From positions 94,557 through 158,556 of the forward strand of contig NZ_KQ949091.1 of assembly GCF_001514305.1 (NCBI RefSeq): a DNA stretch of 64,000 bases, written 5' to 3'. The stretch is from Streptomyces dysideae. GTDB lineage: Bacteria; Actinomycetota; Actinomycetes; Streptomycetales; Streptomycetaceae. Positions within the stretch are counted from its first letter, which is position 1. Each line of letters begins with the position of its first letter. The notes below the pieces were generated by a model. It was not told where the DNA came from, ran no database searches, and was given only the letters and a program-made list of their open reading frames with translations. A program made the translations under genes and the position numbers. Shown piece by piece: positions 16,336 through 24,804 of this stretch.

Positions 16336-17960
16336 CCGACGACCAGCACGGAGAGGGAGCGCCCCAGGGCGCGGGCCGCTGGGACCCGCTGCCCCATGGT
16401 GACTACGACGACGGCGCCACCGCCTTCGTGAAACTCCCCGAAGGGGGCGTCGACGCCCTCCTGGCCTCCTCGGACACCCCGCTCGCCGCGCGGGGCCACG
16501 GCTATGTGCCGCCGCAGCTGGCGGCCGCTCCCGAGGGCACAGACCCGGCGGCCGCCGGCACCTGGGCCGCGCCCGCCGAGGGCACGCAGTGGCCGGACCC
16601 GAACGCCGTGCCCCAGGGCGCCGGCAACGACCGGTTCACGTACCAACCCGGCGCCACCCAGCAGTGGAACTTCTCGGAGACCTCGGCCCCCCAGGAGCCC
16701 GCTCCCGCACCCGGGCACGACGTGACCGGCGAGTGGTCGATTCCCGTCGCCGGAGGTGATCTTCCGGACGAATCGGGCGAGTTCACCACATCCTCGCTCG
16801 TCGAGCAGTGGGGCGGCGGCACACCCCCGGCCACGCTGCCCGGCGGCGCGCCCGCGCCCTGGGCGACACAGGCGCCAGGACAGCCCTGGGGACAGCAGGC
16901 GGAGGCGTTGCACGCGCCCGAGCAGGGCGGCACGCACGGCGGCGAGCAGGCGCCCGCGCAGGACAGGTCCGGCCCGGACGGGCACGCGCACGTGACGCCC
17001 GGTCAGGAGGCGCAGGCACACGCGCACGTGCCCGCGCCGCGTGCGGAGGCCGTCGCGGAGCCGTACGCGGAGTCGCCGCCAGAGCCCTCCGCCGGCCCCG
17101 CCCCGGAGGCCGTACAGCCCGCTCCCGCGACCGATGGGGCACCCGAGGACGCCCTGGATGCCCCGGCCCCCGCAGAGGCCGCTGAGACCCCTGCCGAGCC
17201 TCCCACGGAGCCCGCCCCGGACGCCCCGGAAGCGGACGCCGAAGCGGAACCGGAATCCGCCCCGGACCCCGGACCGGAGGCCACCGAGGAGCAGCCCGCC
17301 GCGTACCCGGGCGAGGAACACCCCCTCGCCTCCTACGTCCTGCGCGTCAACGGCGTGGACCGCCCCGTCACCGACGCGTGGATCGGCGAGTCGCTGCTCT
17401 ACGTGCTGCGCGAGCGCCTCGGCCTCGCGGGCGCCAAGGACGGCTGCTCGCAGGGCGAGTGCGGGGCCTGCAACGTCCAGGTCGACGGGCGCCTGGTCGC
17501 CTCCTGCCTGGTACCGGCCGTGACCGCCGCCGGCAGCGAGGTCCGTACGGTCGAGGGCCTGGCCGTCGACGGACAGCCGTCGGACGTGCAGCGCGCGCTG
17601 GCTCGGTGCGGCGCCGTGCAGTGCGGCTTCTGCGTGCCCGGCATGGCGATGACCGTGCACGACCTGCTGGAGGGCAACCCGGCGCCGACCGAACTGGAGA
17701 CCCGCCAGGCGCTGTGCGGCAACCTGTGCCGCTGCTCCGGCTACCGGGGCGTCGTGGCGGCCGTCCAGGAGGTCGTCGCCGAACGCGAGGCACACGCCGC
17801 GGGCGACGAGGCCGAACAGGACGGCGACGAGGCGCGTATCCCTCACCAGGCGGGCCCCGGGGCCGGCGGCGTCAACCCGTCGGCGTTCGAGGCACCCGGA
17901 GCCATGGATCCGCCGCGTTCGCATGACCAGGTGTACGGACAGGACGGAGGCCAGGCGTGA
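16332..17960 (+). CDS. [2Fe-2S] subunit with a very long disordered N-terminal extension
   Basis: 542 residues. Residues about 330-500 are a normal two-cluster subunit: plant-type ferredoxin site C372-SQGE-C377-GA-C380 with a later cysteine in LVASC, then the helical [2Fe-2S] domain CGAVQCGFCVPGM...LCGNLCRCSGYRG. The first 325 residues are rich in Pro, Ala, Glu, Gly and Gln with no visible fold; a usual subunit is only 160-200 residues. The start GTG 16332 overlaps the previous stop, and no internal start with a ribosome site was preferred. Codon use in the extension is as GC3-rich as elsewhere, so it looks genuinely coding. Confidence 0.85.
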   Translation: MTDDQHGEGAPQGAGRWDPLPHGDYDDGATAFVKLPEGGVDALLASSDTPLAARGHGYVPPQLAAAPEGTDPAAAGTWAAPAEGTQWPDPNAVPQGAGNDRFTYQPGATQQWNFSETSAPQEPAPAPGHDVTGEWSIPVAGGDLPDESGEFTTSSLVEQWGGGTPPATLPGGAPAPWATQAPGQPWGQQAEALHAPEQGGTHGGEQAPAQDRSGPDGHAHVTPGQEAQAHAHVPAPRAEAVAEPYAESPPEPSAGPAPEAVQPAPATDGAPEDALDAPAPAEAAETPAEPPTEPAPDAPEADAEAEPESAPDPGPEATEEQPAAYPGEEHPLASYVLRVNGVDRPVTDAWIGESLLYVLRERLGLAGAKDGCSQGECGACNVQVDGRLVASCLVPAVTAAGSEVRTVEGLAVDGQPSDVQRALARCGAVQCGFCVPGMAMTVHDLLEGNPAPTELETRQALCGNLCRCSGYRGVVAAVQEVVAEREAHAAGDEAEQDGDEARIPHQAGPGAGGVNPSAFEAPGAMDPPRSHDQVYGQDGGQA

Positions 17961-20266
17961 GCAACGAAGCCGCCACCGCGACCACAGCCGCGGAGGCAGC
18001 ACCCGCCCCCGAGCCGATCCCGCACGGCCTCGGCGTCGCCCTGCCGGCCGCCGACGCCCGCGCCAAGACCGAGGGCACCTTCCCGTACGCGGCCGACCTG
18101 TGGGCCGAGGGCCTGCTGTGGGCGGCCGTACTGCGCTCCCCGCACGCGCACGCGCGCATCGTGTCCATCGACACCTCCCACGCGCGCGAGATGCCCGGCG
18201 TACGGGCCGTCGTCACGCACGAGGACGTCCCCGGCAGCCCGCGCTGCGGCCGCGGCAAGCCCGACCGCCCGGTGTTCGCCTCCGAGGTCGTACGCCACCA
18301 CGGCGAGCCCATCGCCGCCGTCGCAGCCGACCACCCCGACACCGCGCGCATGGCCGCGGCCGCCGTCATCGTCGAGTACGAAGTACTCGACCCGGTGACC
18401 GACCCCGAGCAGGCCTTCGAGGCCGAGCCGCTGCACCCCGACGGCAACCTGATCCGGCACATCCCGCTCAGCCACGGCGACCCGGGGGCGGCCGGCGAGA
18501 TCGTCGTCGAGGGCCAGTACCGCATCGGCCGCCAGGACCCGGCCCCTATCGGCGCCGAGGCGGGCCTCGCGGTACCGCGCCCCGACGGCGGCGTGGAGCT
18601 CTACCTGGCGTCGACCGACCCGCACGCCGACCGTGACACGGCCGCCGCCTGCTACGGCCTGCCACCCGAGCAGGTGAAGATCGTGGTGACCGGCGTCCCC
18701 GGCGCCACCGCCGACCGCGAGGACCAGGGCTTCCAGGTCCCGCTCGGCCTGCTGGCGCTGCAGACCGGCTGCCCGGTGAAGCTGACGGCCACGCGCGAGG
18801 AGTCGTTCCTCGGCCACACCCACCGGCACCCCACCCTGCTGCGCTACCGCCACCACGCGGACGCCGAGGGCAAGCTGGTGAAGGTCGAGGCACAGATCCT
18901 GCTCGACGCGGGCGCGTACGCCGACACGTCCTCCGACGCCCTGGCCGCCGCGGTGGCCTTCGCCTGCGGCCCGTACGTCGTCCCGAACGCCTTCATCGAA
19001 GGCTGGGCGGTCCGCACCAACAACCCCCCGTCCGGCCATGTGCGCGGCGAGGGCGCGATGCAGGTCTGCGCGGCCTACGAAGCGCAGATGGACAAGCTCG
19101 CGAAGAAACTCGGCATCGACCCGGCGGAGCTGCGCCTGCGCAACGTCATGGCGACGGGCGACGTGCTGCCCACGGGCCAGACGGTGACCTGCCCGGCCCC
19201 CGTGGCCGAACTCCTGCAAGCGGTGAGGGACTTCCCGCTGCCGCCGCTGCCGAAGGACACGCCCGAGGACGAGTGGCTGCTGCCCGGCGGCCCCGAGGGC
19301 GCGGGCGAACCGGGCGCGGTGCGCCGGGGCGTGGGCTACGGCCTGGGCATGGTGCACATGCTCGGCGCCGAGGGCGCGGACGAGGTCTCCACGGCGACGG
19401 TGAAGGTCCAGGACGGCGTGGCGACGGTGCTGTGCGCGGCCGTCGAGACGGGCCAGGGCTTCACGACGCTGGCCCGGCAGATCGTCCAGGAGACGCTGGG
19501 CATCGACGAGGTGCACGTCGCCCCGGTCGACACCGACCAGCCGACGGCCGGCGCGGGCTGTCGCGGCCGTCACACCTGGGTGTCGGGCGGCGCGGTGGAG
19601 CGCGCGGCGAAGATGGTCCGCACGCAGCTGCTCCAGCCGTTGGCGCACAAGTTCGGCATGTCGACCGAACTGCTGCAGATCACCGACGGCAAGATCACGT
19701 CGTACGACGGCGTCCTGTCGACCACCGTCACCGAGGCGATGGACGGCAAGGAACTGTGGGCCACGGCCCAGTGCCGCCCGCACCCCACCGAGCCGCTGAA
19801 CGAGTCCGGCCAGGGCGACGCCTTCGTGGGCATGGCCTTCTGCGCGATCCGCGCGGTGGTGGACGTGGACATCGAACTGGGCTCGGTACGGGTGGTGGAA
19901 CTGGCGCTCGCCCAGGACGTGGGCCGGGTCCTCAACCCCGCTCAGCTGTCGGCGCGCATCGAAGCGGGCGTCACCCAGGGCGTGGGCATCGCGCTCACCG
20001 AGAACCTCCGCACGGCACGCGGCCTGATCCGCCACCCCGACCTCACCGGCTACTCCCTGCCGACGGCCCTGGACGCCCCCGACATCCGGATCGTGAAACT
20101 GGTCGAGGAGCGCGACGTCGTCGCCCCCTTCGGTGCGAAGGCGGCGAGCGCGGTACCGGTGGTCACCTCCCCGGCGGCGATCGCGTCGGCGGTGCGGGCG
20201 GCGACGGGCCGCCCCGTGAACCGCCTCCCGATCCGCCCGCAGGCGGCGGTGGTGACGGCACAGTGA
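17957..20266 (+). CDS. Molybdenum-binding subunit of a xanthine dehydrogenase-type oxidoreductase
   Basis: 769 residues of the aldehyde oxidase/xanthine dehydrogenase large subunit. The N-terminal ADARAKTEGTFPYAADLWAEGLLWAAVLRSPHAHARI is the small a/b hammerhead domain; the molybdopterin-binding parts include GATADREDQGFQVPLGLLAL, AYADTSSDALAAAV, NNPPSGHVRGEGAMQVCAAYE, VETGQGFTTLARQIVQETLGI and VLNPAQLSARIEAGVTQGVGIAL. The natural substrate is not certain: purine (hypoxanthine/xanthine) oxidation is the common role in Streptomyces. It overlaps both neighbours by four bases. No XdhC-type maturation gene is in the window. Confidence 0.88.
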   Translation: MSNEAATATTAAEAAPAPEPIPHGLGVALPAADARAKTEGTFPYAADLWAEGLLWAAVLRSPHAHARIVSIDTSHAREMPGVRAVVTHEDVPGSPRCGRGKPDRPVFASEVVRHHGEPIAAVAADHPDTARMAAAAVIVEYEVLDPVTDPEQAFEAEPLHPDGNLIRHIPLSHGDPGAAGEIVVEGQYRIGRQDPAPIGAEAGLAVPRPDGGVELYLASTDPHADRDTAAACYGLPPEQVKIVVTGVPGATADREDQGFQVPLGLLALQTGCPVKLTATREESFLGHTHRHPTLLRYRHHADAEGKLVKVEAQILLDAGAYADTSSDALAAAVAFACGPYVVPNAFIEGWAVRTNNPPSGHVRGEGAMQVCAAYEAQMDKLAKKLGIDPAELRLRNVMATGDVLPTGQTVTCPAPVAELLQAVRDFPLPPLPKDTPEDEWLLPGGPEGAGEPGAVRRGVGYGLGMVHMLGAEGADEVSTATVKVQDGVATVLCAAVETGQGFTTLARQIVQETLGIDEVHVAPVDTDQPTAGAGCRGRHTWVSGGAVERAAKMVRTQLLQPLAHKFGMSTELLQITDGKITSYDGVLSTTVTEAMDGKELWATAQCRPHPTEPLNESGQGDAFVGMAFCAIRAVVDVDIELGSVRVVELALAQDVGRVLNPAQLSARIEAGVTQGVGIALTENLRTARGLIRHPDLTGYSLPTALDAPDIRIVKLVEERDVVAPFGAKAASAVPVVTSPAAIASAVRAATGRPVNRLPIRPQAAVVTAQ

Positions 20267-20379
20267 CCGAGGAGCCGCGATGTGAACCGCCGCCCACTGT
20301 GGGCAAGTCGGCGGTGTGGATCGCGGTGTTCCCGCTCGCGGCGGTTGTTGTGGTGCTGGGTGGCGTGTATCTGACGTGA
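20263..20379 (+). CDS. Tiny single-span membrane protein (38 aa)
   Basis: VTEEPRCEPPPTVGKSAVWIAVFPLAAVVVVLGGVYLT: a short polar N terminus and one membrane helix ending the protein. GTG 20263 overlaps the molybdenum-subunit stop (GTGA) and its own TGA overlaps the next ATG (TGATG), so it is embedded in a translationally coupled operon. This placement is the main argument that it is real. No family recognised. Confidence 0.55.
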   Translation: MTEEPRCEPPPTVGKSAVWIAVFPLAAVVVVLGGVYLT

Positions 20380-20912
20380 TGCGTGGGGTCGTGCTGATCA
20401 CCGGTGTCATGGCGGCGGGCAAGTCGACGGTCGCGCAGGCGCTGGCGGAGCGGCTGCCGAGGGCGGCGCATGTACGCGGTGATGTCTTCCGGCGGATGAT
20501 CGTCTCGGGTCGCGAGGAGTACGAGCCCGGTGCGGACGCCGGCGGCGAGGGTGAGGCCCAGCTCCGGCTGCGGTACCGGCTGTCGGCGGCGACGGCGGAC
20601 GCATACGCGGAGGCCGGTTTCACGGCGGTGGTGCAGGACGTGGTGCTGGGCGAGGACCTGGCAGCGTACGTGGGCCTGGTGCGCACCCGCCCGCTTTGTG
20701 TGGTCGTCCTGGCGCCGGGCCCCGAGGTCGTGGTGGCGCGGGAGGCGGGGCGGGCGAAGACGGGGTACGGGGCCTGGACGGTCGAGGCGCTGGACGGGGC
20801 GCTGCGGGCACGGACGCCGCGGATCGGGCTGTGGGTGGACTCGTCGGAGCTGACGGTGGGGGAGACCGTGGAGGCGATTCTGGCGGGGCGGGAACGCGCG
20901 CGGGTGGTCTGA
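20379..20912 (+). CDS. P-loop kinase-like protein (AAA_33 / shikimate-kinase-like)
   Basis: 177 residues. Walker A is GVMAAGKST near the N terminus (MRGVVLITGVMAAGKSTVAQALAERLP), followed by HVRGDVFRRMI (substrate-binding DxF element) and AYAEAGFTAVVQDVVLG (Walker-B-like D). This arrangement is that of small-molecule kinases and chloramphenicol-phosphotransferase-like proteins. The substrate is unknown. It ends the molybdoenzyme operon, so a role in cofactor or nucleoside metabolism is possible but not shown. Confidence 0.75.
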   Translation: MRGVVLITGVMAAGKSTVAQALAERLPRAAHVRGDVFRRMIVSGREEYEPGADAGGEGEAQLRLRYRLSAATADAYAEAGFTAVVQDVVLGEDLAAYVGLVRTRPLCVVVLAPGPEVVVAREAGRAKTGYGAWTVEALDGALRARTPRIGLWVDSSELTVGETVEAILAGRERARVV

Positions 20913-21040
20913 GCGTCTTCAGGGGCGGGCGTTGGTGCTGGTCCGGGGCGTTGTCAGTGGTGGCGCGTAGTGTTCTGGACAGTGGGAATGGCTGCCGAAC
21001 CTGGTGGTTGGCCAGCAGGCCGGCGGGCCGTTTCCTGCCC

Positions 21041-21152
21041 GGGAACTGAGGCCTGGGTCCGGGGACTGAGGTCTGGGGACTGACGTCTGGGGGCTGAGGT
21101 CTGGTCTGGGGACTGGGACTGGGACCGGGATTTGGGGACTGGGACCGGGGAT
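21041..21152 (+). repeat. G-rich degenerate minisatellite (GGGGACTG units)
   Basis: Units of the form GGGGACTGAGGTCT, GGGGACTGACGTCT, GGGGGCTGAGGTCT, GGGGACTGGGACT and GGGACCGGGATTT follow each other without interruption. The strand has many G3-G5 runs spaced by 4-9 bases, compatible with G-quadruplex formation. It ends about 35 bases before the SUKH gene start. No ORF in the 276-bp gap looks real. Confidence 0.75.
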
Positions 21153-21188
21153 TGTGAGCAAGCACATGCGGGGGAGCTGGGGGAGCCC

Positions 21189-22355
21189 ATGAGCACGACC
21201 TATGCCGGAGGTACGGCGATCACTCTGACCGAGGCGGACCTGGATCCGTACGTCACACACGCGTCGACGCGGCGGTGGCTGACGGGGCCCGGACTGCCGG
21301 GCGACAGCGGCGTGTTGACCTTCGCGGCGCTGAGCGAGGACGGCCTGCGGACGGTGGCGGACACGACGGGCGACCCCGAGGACCGGCTGGCGGGGGAGCT
21401 GCGGGACCAGTTGGTGATAGGCGGGCTGCTCGGCCCCGGAGGCATGGAGACGGAGTCGGTTCTGCTCGACGGCGAGACGGGGGAGATCTCGACGACGTAC
21501 TTCCTGCACGACCGCCCGGACCTGATGGACCGCCGCCCGCTGGCGCCCTCGCTGGCCACTCTCGTACGTTTCGCGGCGGCGACGGACGAACTGGCGGCGT
21601 TGCGAGGCCAGTTCGCCTCGTACGTAGGCCGGTACGGCTCGAAGGCGGTGGCGGAGGCCTCCGGGCAACTGCTGGCGATCTTCGAGGAGGGAACGGACGG
21701 CGAGCTGCCGCCGTTCTGGAAGATGGCGGCCCTGATCCGCCCCCTGTCCCTGGTGGCCGGCCGTGCCGGAGTGTCGGGCCTGGCCCTGGACCTCCCACTG
21801 CGGCTCCTGGACCAGGAGTTCGGCCGGGGCAAGGTCGTGCGCTACGAGGACGTCGACTTCCCCACGACACTCACCCACGAACCGACCCGCCGCTTCCTGC
21901 GCGAGGTGGGTCTCCCGGAGGACGGCTTCCTCTTCGCCCTGGACACGGAGGTCCCGCTCCCGACGCTGACCGAGCACTACGCGGACGCCGCCGGTTCGAC
22001 CGAACTCCCTTCCCGGCCCGATCACTTGATACGCCTGGGCGGACTCATCGAGGACAACTGCCTGGTGGTGGACGGCGAGACGGGCGCGATCCTGAACTGG
22101 AGCGAGCCCGAGGCGAAGCTGTACCCGTTGAACACGGACGTCTCGACCCTCGCCTTCACCCTCTGGATGCTGCACCGGGAGAAGGCGATCGACGAGGAGT
22201 TGACGGGCGAGCTGACGACGGACGCGTACGACCAGCTGGCGATGACGATGCTCCAGGTCCTGTCGACGATCGACGTGACCGGCACCAGGACGGGCAAGGG
22301 CGACTGGCACTACTGGACGGAGCTGTTCCAGGACGAGGCGGGTGGGGTGCTCTGA
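21189..22355 (+). CDS. Tandem SUKH-4 domain protein (immunity-like)
   Basis: 388 residues made of two related halves. Residues about 15-185 (YVTHASTRRWLTGPGLPGDSGVLTF...) and about 215-385 (FPTTLTHEPTRRFLREVGLPEDGFLFAL...LIRLGGLIEDNCLVVDGETGAILNW) share the pattern T-x2-TRRxL...GLP and a middle strand with VLLDGETG or VVDGETG. These are SUKH-4 features; SUKH proteins neutralise polymorphic and contact-dependent toxins. No toxin gene lies nearby, so the role may be general. ATG 21189 follows GGGGGAG. A GNAT gene follows after 43 bases. Confidence 0.75.
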   Translation: MSTTYAGGTAITLTEADLDPYVTHASTRRWLTGPGLPGDSGVLTFAALSEDGLRTVADTTGDPEDRLAGELRDQLVIGGLLGPGGMETESVLLDGETGEISTTYFLHDRPDLMDRRPLAPSLATLVRFAAATDELAALRGQFASYVGRYGSKAVAEASGQLLAIFEEGTDGELPPFWKMAALIRPLSLVAGRAGVSGLALDLPLRLLDQEFGRGKVVRYEDVDFPTTLTHEPTRRFLREVGLPEDGFLFALDTEVPLPTLTEHYADAAGSTELPSRPDHLIRLGGLIEDNCLVVDGETGAILNWSEPEAKLYPLNTDVSTLAFTLWMLHREKAIDEELTGELTTDAYDQLAMTMLQVLSTIDVTGTRTGKGDWHYWTELFQDEAGGVL

Positions 22356-22398
22356 AATCCACGGGCGGGAGGTGATCGCGCGGCAGCACAATGCCCCG

Positions 22399-22884
22399 AT
22401 GGGCAACATCACCATCCGCCCGGCGAAGCAGGACGAGTTGGCGGCGGTGGCAGCCCTCCGCCGGCAGTGGATCACGGAGCAGGACGCCACCCCGCCTGCC
22501 ACGGAATGCGCGGACTTCATAAGCGAGTTCGTCACCTGGGCGAAGGACAATGAGTCCTCTCACCGCTGCATGGTCCTGCTCCGCGACACGGAGATCATTG
22601 GCATGGCCTGGCTTGCGCTCCTGCCCCGAGTCCCGACGCCATACGCACTGAACCGGGCGTCCGCCGACGTCCAGTGCGTCTACGTGGTCCCGGAGGCGAG
22701 GAACGAGGGCCTGGGCGGCCGTCTGATCGAGGCCACTCTGGCTGCGGCGAGCGACCTGGGCGTGGAACGCGTAACGGTCCATTCCTCCCCCCTAGCGATC
22801 CCGGCGTACACCCGGCACGGCTTCGAGCCGTCGCCGCGGTTGCTCCAGTCACACGTGGCCGTCACCCATGTCCGGCACAGGTGA
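22399..22884 (+). CDS. GNAT family N-acetyltransferase
   Basis: 161 residues. The Gcn5 fold is seen in ITIRPAKQDELAAVAALRRQWI, the acetyl-CoA loop VYVVPEARNEGLGGRLIEATLAAASDLGVERVTV (V-x-E-x-RNxGLG variant of Q/RxxGxG/A) and the end HSSPLAIPAYTRHGFEP. ATG 22399 begins at the conserved start of the domain; GTG 22372 is an alternative with a GGGCGGGA tract. The substrate is unknown. The last 36 bases overlap the convergent WYL regulator gene. Confidence 0.8.
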   Translation: MGNITIRPAKQDELAAVAALRRQWITEQDATPPATECADFISEFVTWAKDNESSHRCMVLLRDTEIIGMAWLALLPRVPTPYALNRASADVQCVYVVPEARNEGLGGRLIEATLAAASDLGVERVTVHSSPLAIPAYTRHGFEPSPRLLQSHVAVTHVRHR

Positions 22885-23862
22885 GACCGTTGCACCGGCC
22901 GACAGCAGCCTCTGCGCCAGCGCGCGACAGCGCCTTCCGAGCCCCGGAGGGTCGAGTACCTCGAAGTCGTGCCCCAGCAGGAGTACGTGCATGAGCACGT
23001 AGTCGAGGCTGCCGGCGCCGCTGAGTACCTCGCAGAGCTCGCTCCCGCGCGGTCGAACGAGGGCTGCCGACGCCGGGATCTGCGCGCGCACCGTGTCAGC
23101 CGACGCGTGCACGAGGAAGCGTGCCTGGTGCGGGTAGACCCGGCTCGCCACACCCTCCTGCACGTACGTCGCCGCGTCGGGCGCCGCGCGCGGGCGGAAG
23201 CGCCAGGTCCGTGCGGACACGTCGGTCATCCGGTCGACGCGGAAGCTGCGCCAGTCGTCGCGATCGAGGTCGTAGGCGAGGAGGTACCAGCGCCGGTCGG
23301 AGGTGACCAGGCGGTAGGGCTCGACCCGCCGACGTCGCACCTCGCTCCCGGACGGTCCGGACGGGTAGTCGAAGCCAGCCTCGACCTCGTCGCGACAGGC
23401 TCTGGCCAGCGTCATGAGCACCTCGGGGTCGACCGGCGTGCGGCCTCCGCCAAAGGACTCCACCGAGCCGGAGAGCGCCCGCACCTCGTGCCGAAGCCGG
23501 GTGGGCAGCACCTGGTCGAGCTTGGTCAGCGCCCGGAGCGCGGCGTCGCCGGCGCCGCCACCCGCGCCACCCGCGCCGGCGAGCAGCGAGACCGCGGTGG
23601 CGATCGCCTCCTCGTCGTCGAGAAGCAGCGGCGGCAGGTCCTGCCCCGGGCCGAGTCGGTAGCCGCCGCCGACACCCTGGCCGGCATGCACCGGATAGCC
23701 GAGCGTGCGCAGCCGCTCGACATCACGCCGTACCGTGCGCGGCGTGACCCCGAGCCGCTCGGCGAGCTCGGGGCCGGTCCAGACCTGGCGCTGCTGCAGC
23801 AGCCCGAGCAGGGTGAGCACCCGCTCCGTCGTACCCCGCTCGTTACCGCTTGCCGCGTCCAT
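22849..23862 (-). CDS. YafY/WYL-domain transcriptional regulator
   Basis: 337 residues from ATG 23862 with GGAGGG just upstream. The N-terminal HTH_11 (RVLTLLGLLQQRQVWTGPELAERLGVTPRTVRRDVERLRTLGYPVHAGQGVGGGYRLG) is followed by a WYL domain containing RRRRVEPYRLVTSDRRWYLLAYDLDRDDWRSFRVDRM. WYL regulators sense small ligands, sometimes nucleotides. The gene is divergent from a DinB relic and a VOC gene, the classic arrangement in which such regulators control a detoxification protein next door. Confidence 0.88.
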   Translation of the reverse strand: MDAASGNERGTTERVLTLLGLLQQRQVWTGPELAERLGVTPRTVRRDVERLRTLGYPVHAGQGVGGGYRLGPGQDLPPLLLDDEEAIATAVSLLAGAGGAGGGAGDAALRALTKLDQVLPTRLRHEVRALSGSVESFGGGRTPVDPEVLMTLARACRDEVEAGFDYPSGPSGSEVRRRRVEPYRLVTSDRRWYLLAYDLDRDDWRSFRVDRMTDVSARTWRFRPRAAPDAATYVQEGVASRVYPHQARFLVHASADTVRAQIPASAALVRPRGSELCEVLSGAGSLDYVLMHVLLLGHDFEVLDPPGLGRRCRALAQRLLSAGATVSPVPDMGDGHV

Positions 23863-23924
23863 GCCGCCCACCCTCCCAGAAATAGCGGACCGATCCTGTC
23901 CGCCAGGGATGTCACGGTGGCTCC

Positions 23925-24038
23925 ATGGCCGCGGACGAGCTCGACTGGAACCGGACGTTGCGCGAGCAGTGCTCCGGCTGCCTGCTGCGCGACCTCCGCC
24001 TGCACACGAAAGCCGCTACGAACGGAGCACCCCGATGA
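23925..24038 (+). pseudogene. DinB-family gene remnant (N terminus only)
   Basis: A 37-codon frame starts MAADELDWNRTLREQ, the very characteristic opening of actinobacterial DinB/mycothiol-dependent maleylpyruvate isomerase-like proteins (usually about 170 residues). It then departs into CSGCLLRDLRLHTKAATNGAPR, which is unrelated. The stop TGA overlaps the ATG of the VOC gene. The body of the DinB gene was probably deleted, leaving its promoter and start to drive the VOC gene by coupling. Confidence 0.5.
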
Positions 24039-24496
24039 GCCGCCACCTCCAGGTCACCTTCGACGCCCACGACCCGCGCGCGCTGTCGTCCTTCTGGCGC
24101 GACGTACTGGGCTACGTCCACCCGGGTCCGCCCGGAGCCGATCTCCCCGCGGACGCCGACCCGCTGGCCGCGTGGGACGACTTCCTCGCGCGGATCGGCG
24201 TACCGGAGGAGCAGCGCAACACGAGATCGGCCATCGAGGACCCGGAGGGGCACGGTCCACGGCTGTTCTTCCAGCAGGTGCCGGAGGACAAGGTCGCCAA
24301 GAACCGCGTCCACCTCGACGTCCGCGCGGCTCCCGGACTGCAGGGGGAGGAGCGGATGGCGGCGCTGGAGGCCGAGTGCGACCGGCTGGTTGCGCTGGGA
24401 GCGACGCGGGTACGTCGCCACGAGCCCGCTCCCCCGATGAGCTCCGGCTTCATCGTCATGACCGACCCGGAGGGCAACGAGTTCTGCCTGGACTGA
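24035..24496 (+). CDS. VOC superfamily (glyoxalase-like) protein
   Basis: 153 residues: HLQVTFDAHDPRALSSFWRDVLGYVHPGPP at the start, RLFFQQVPEDKVAKNRVHLDVRA in the middle and IVMTDPEGNEFCLD at the end. This single-chain double-module layout is that of Glyoxalase_6 type VOC proteins, with probable metal ligands in the HLDV and NEFCLD segments. Substrate unknown. The ATG overlaps the DinB relic stop, and a divergent WYL regulator is the likely controller. Confidence 0.8.
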   Translation: MSRHLQVTFDAHDPRALSSFWRDVLGYVHPGPPGADLPADADPLAAWDDFLARIGVPEEQRNTRSAIEDPEGHGPRLFFQQVPEDKVAKNRVHLDVRAAPGLQGEERMAALEAECDRLVALGATRVRRHEPAPPMSSGFIVMTDPEGNEFCLD

Positions 24497-24804
24497 GGCG
24501 GCTCAGCTGTAGTCGCGGAGCCGCGGCCGGTCTTGACCGATGCACCGGTGCTTCCCGGTTTTGCCTGGTCAAGGCGGTAGAGGCCGTGGCCGGATTCGAA
24601 CCCACGTAACTCGCTTCCACACCCTTCATGTTCCGAAACGGAGTCCGAGGTGCTCGTACACTCCCGCGCCGACGGGGAGTTCGACCCACAGATGTTCGTC
24701 TCTTACTGGGGTGCCGCCCACGACGGTTCGTACGACCAAGGTCGCAGACCGAGGCCTGCTTTGGACAGGGGTCAAAGTGGGTTGTGGGGCTTACGCTGGC
24801 CCGC
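24497..24804. other. Gene-free gap with a tRNA-like T-arm scar
   Basis: 308 bp. Read on the minus strand, 24610-24588 gives GTTACGTGGGTTCGAATCC followed by GGCC, resembling the T-arm and 3' end of a tRNA. The T-stem has one mismatch and no matching acceptor 5' half or anticodon arm was found upstream, so it is not a functional tRNA. Sequence left of it is ordinary GC-rich DNA. The MFS gene begins at 24805, and open codons before it have no ribosome site. Confidence 0.35.

Noticed and set aside
20316..20378. Upstream extension of the P-loop kinase (MDRGVPARGGCCGAGWRVSDV...)
   Set aside because: The extension is out of family and covers the better-supported 38-residue membrane protein; ATG 20379 overlaps its stop.
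24588..24665. Functional tRNA on the minus strand
   Set aside because: The T-stem has a mismatch and no acceptor 5' strand or anticodon stem can be formed.
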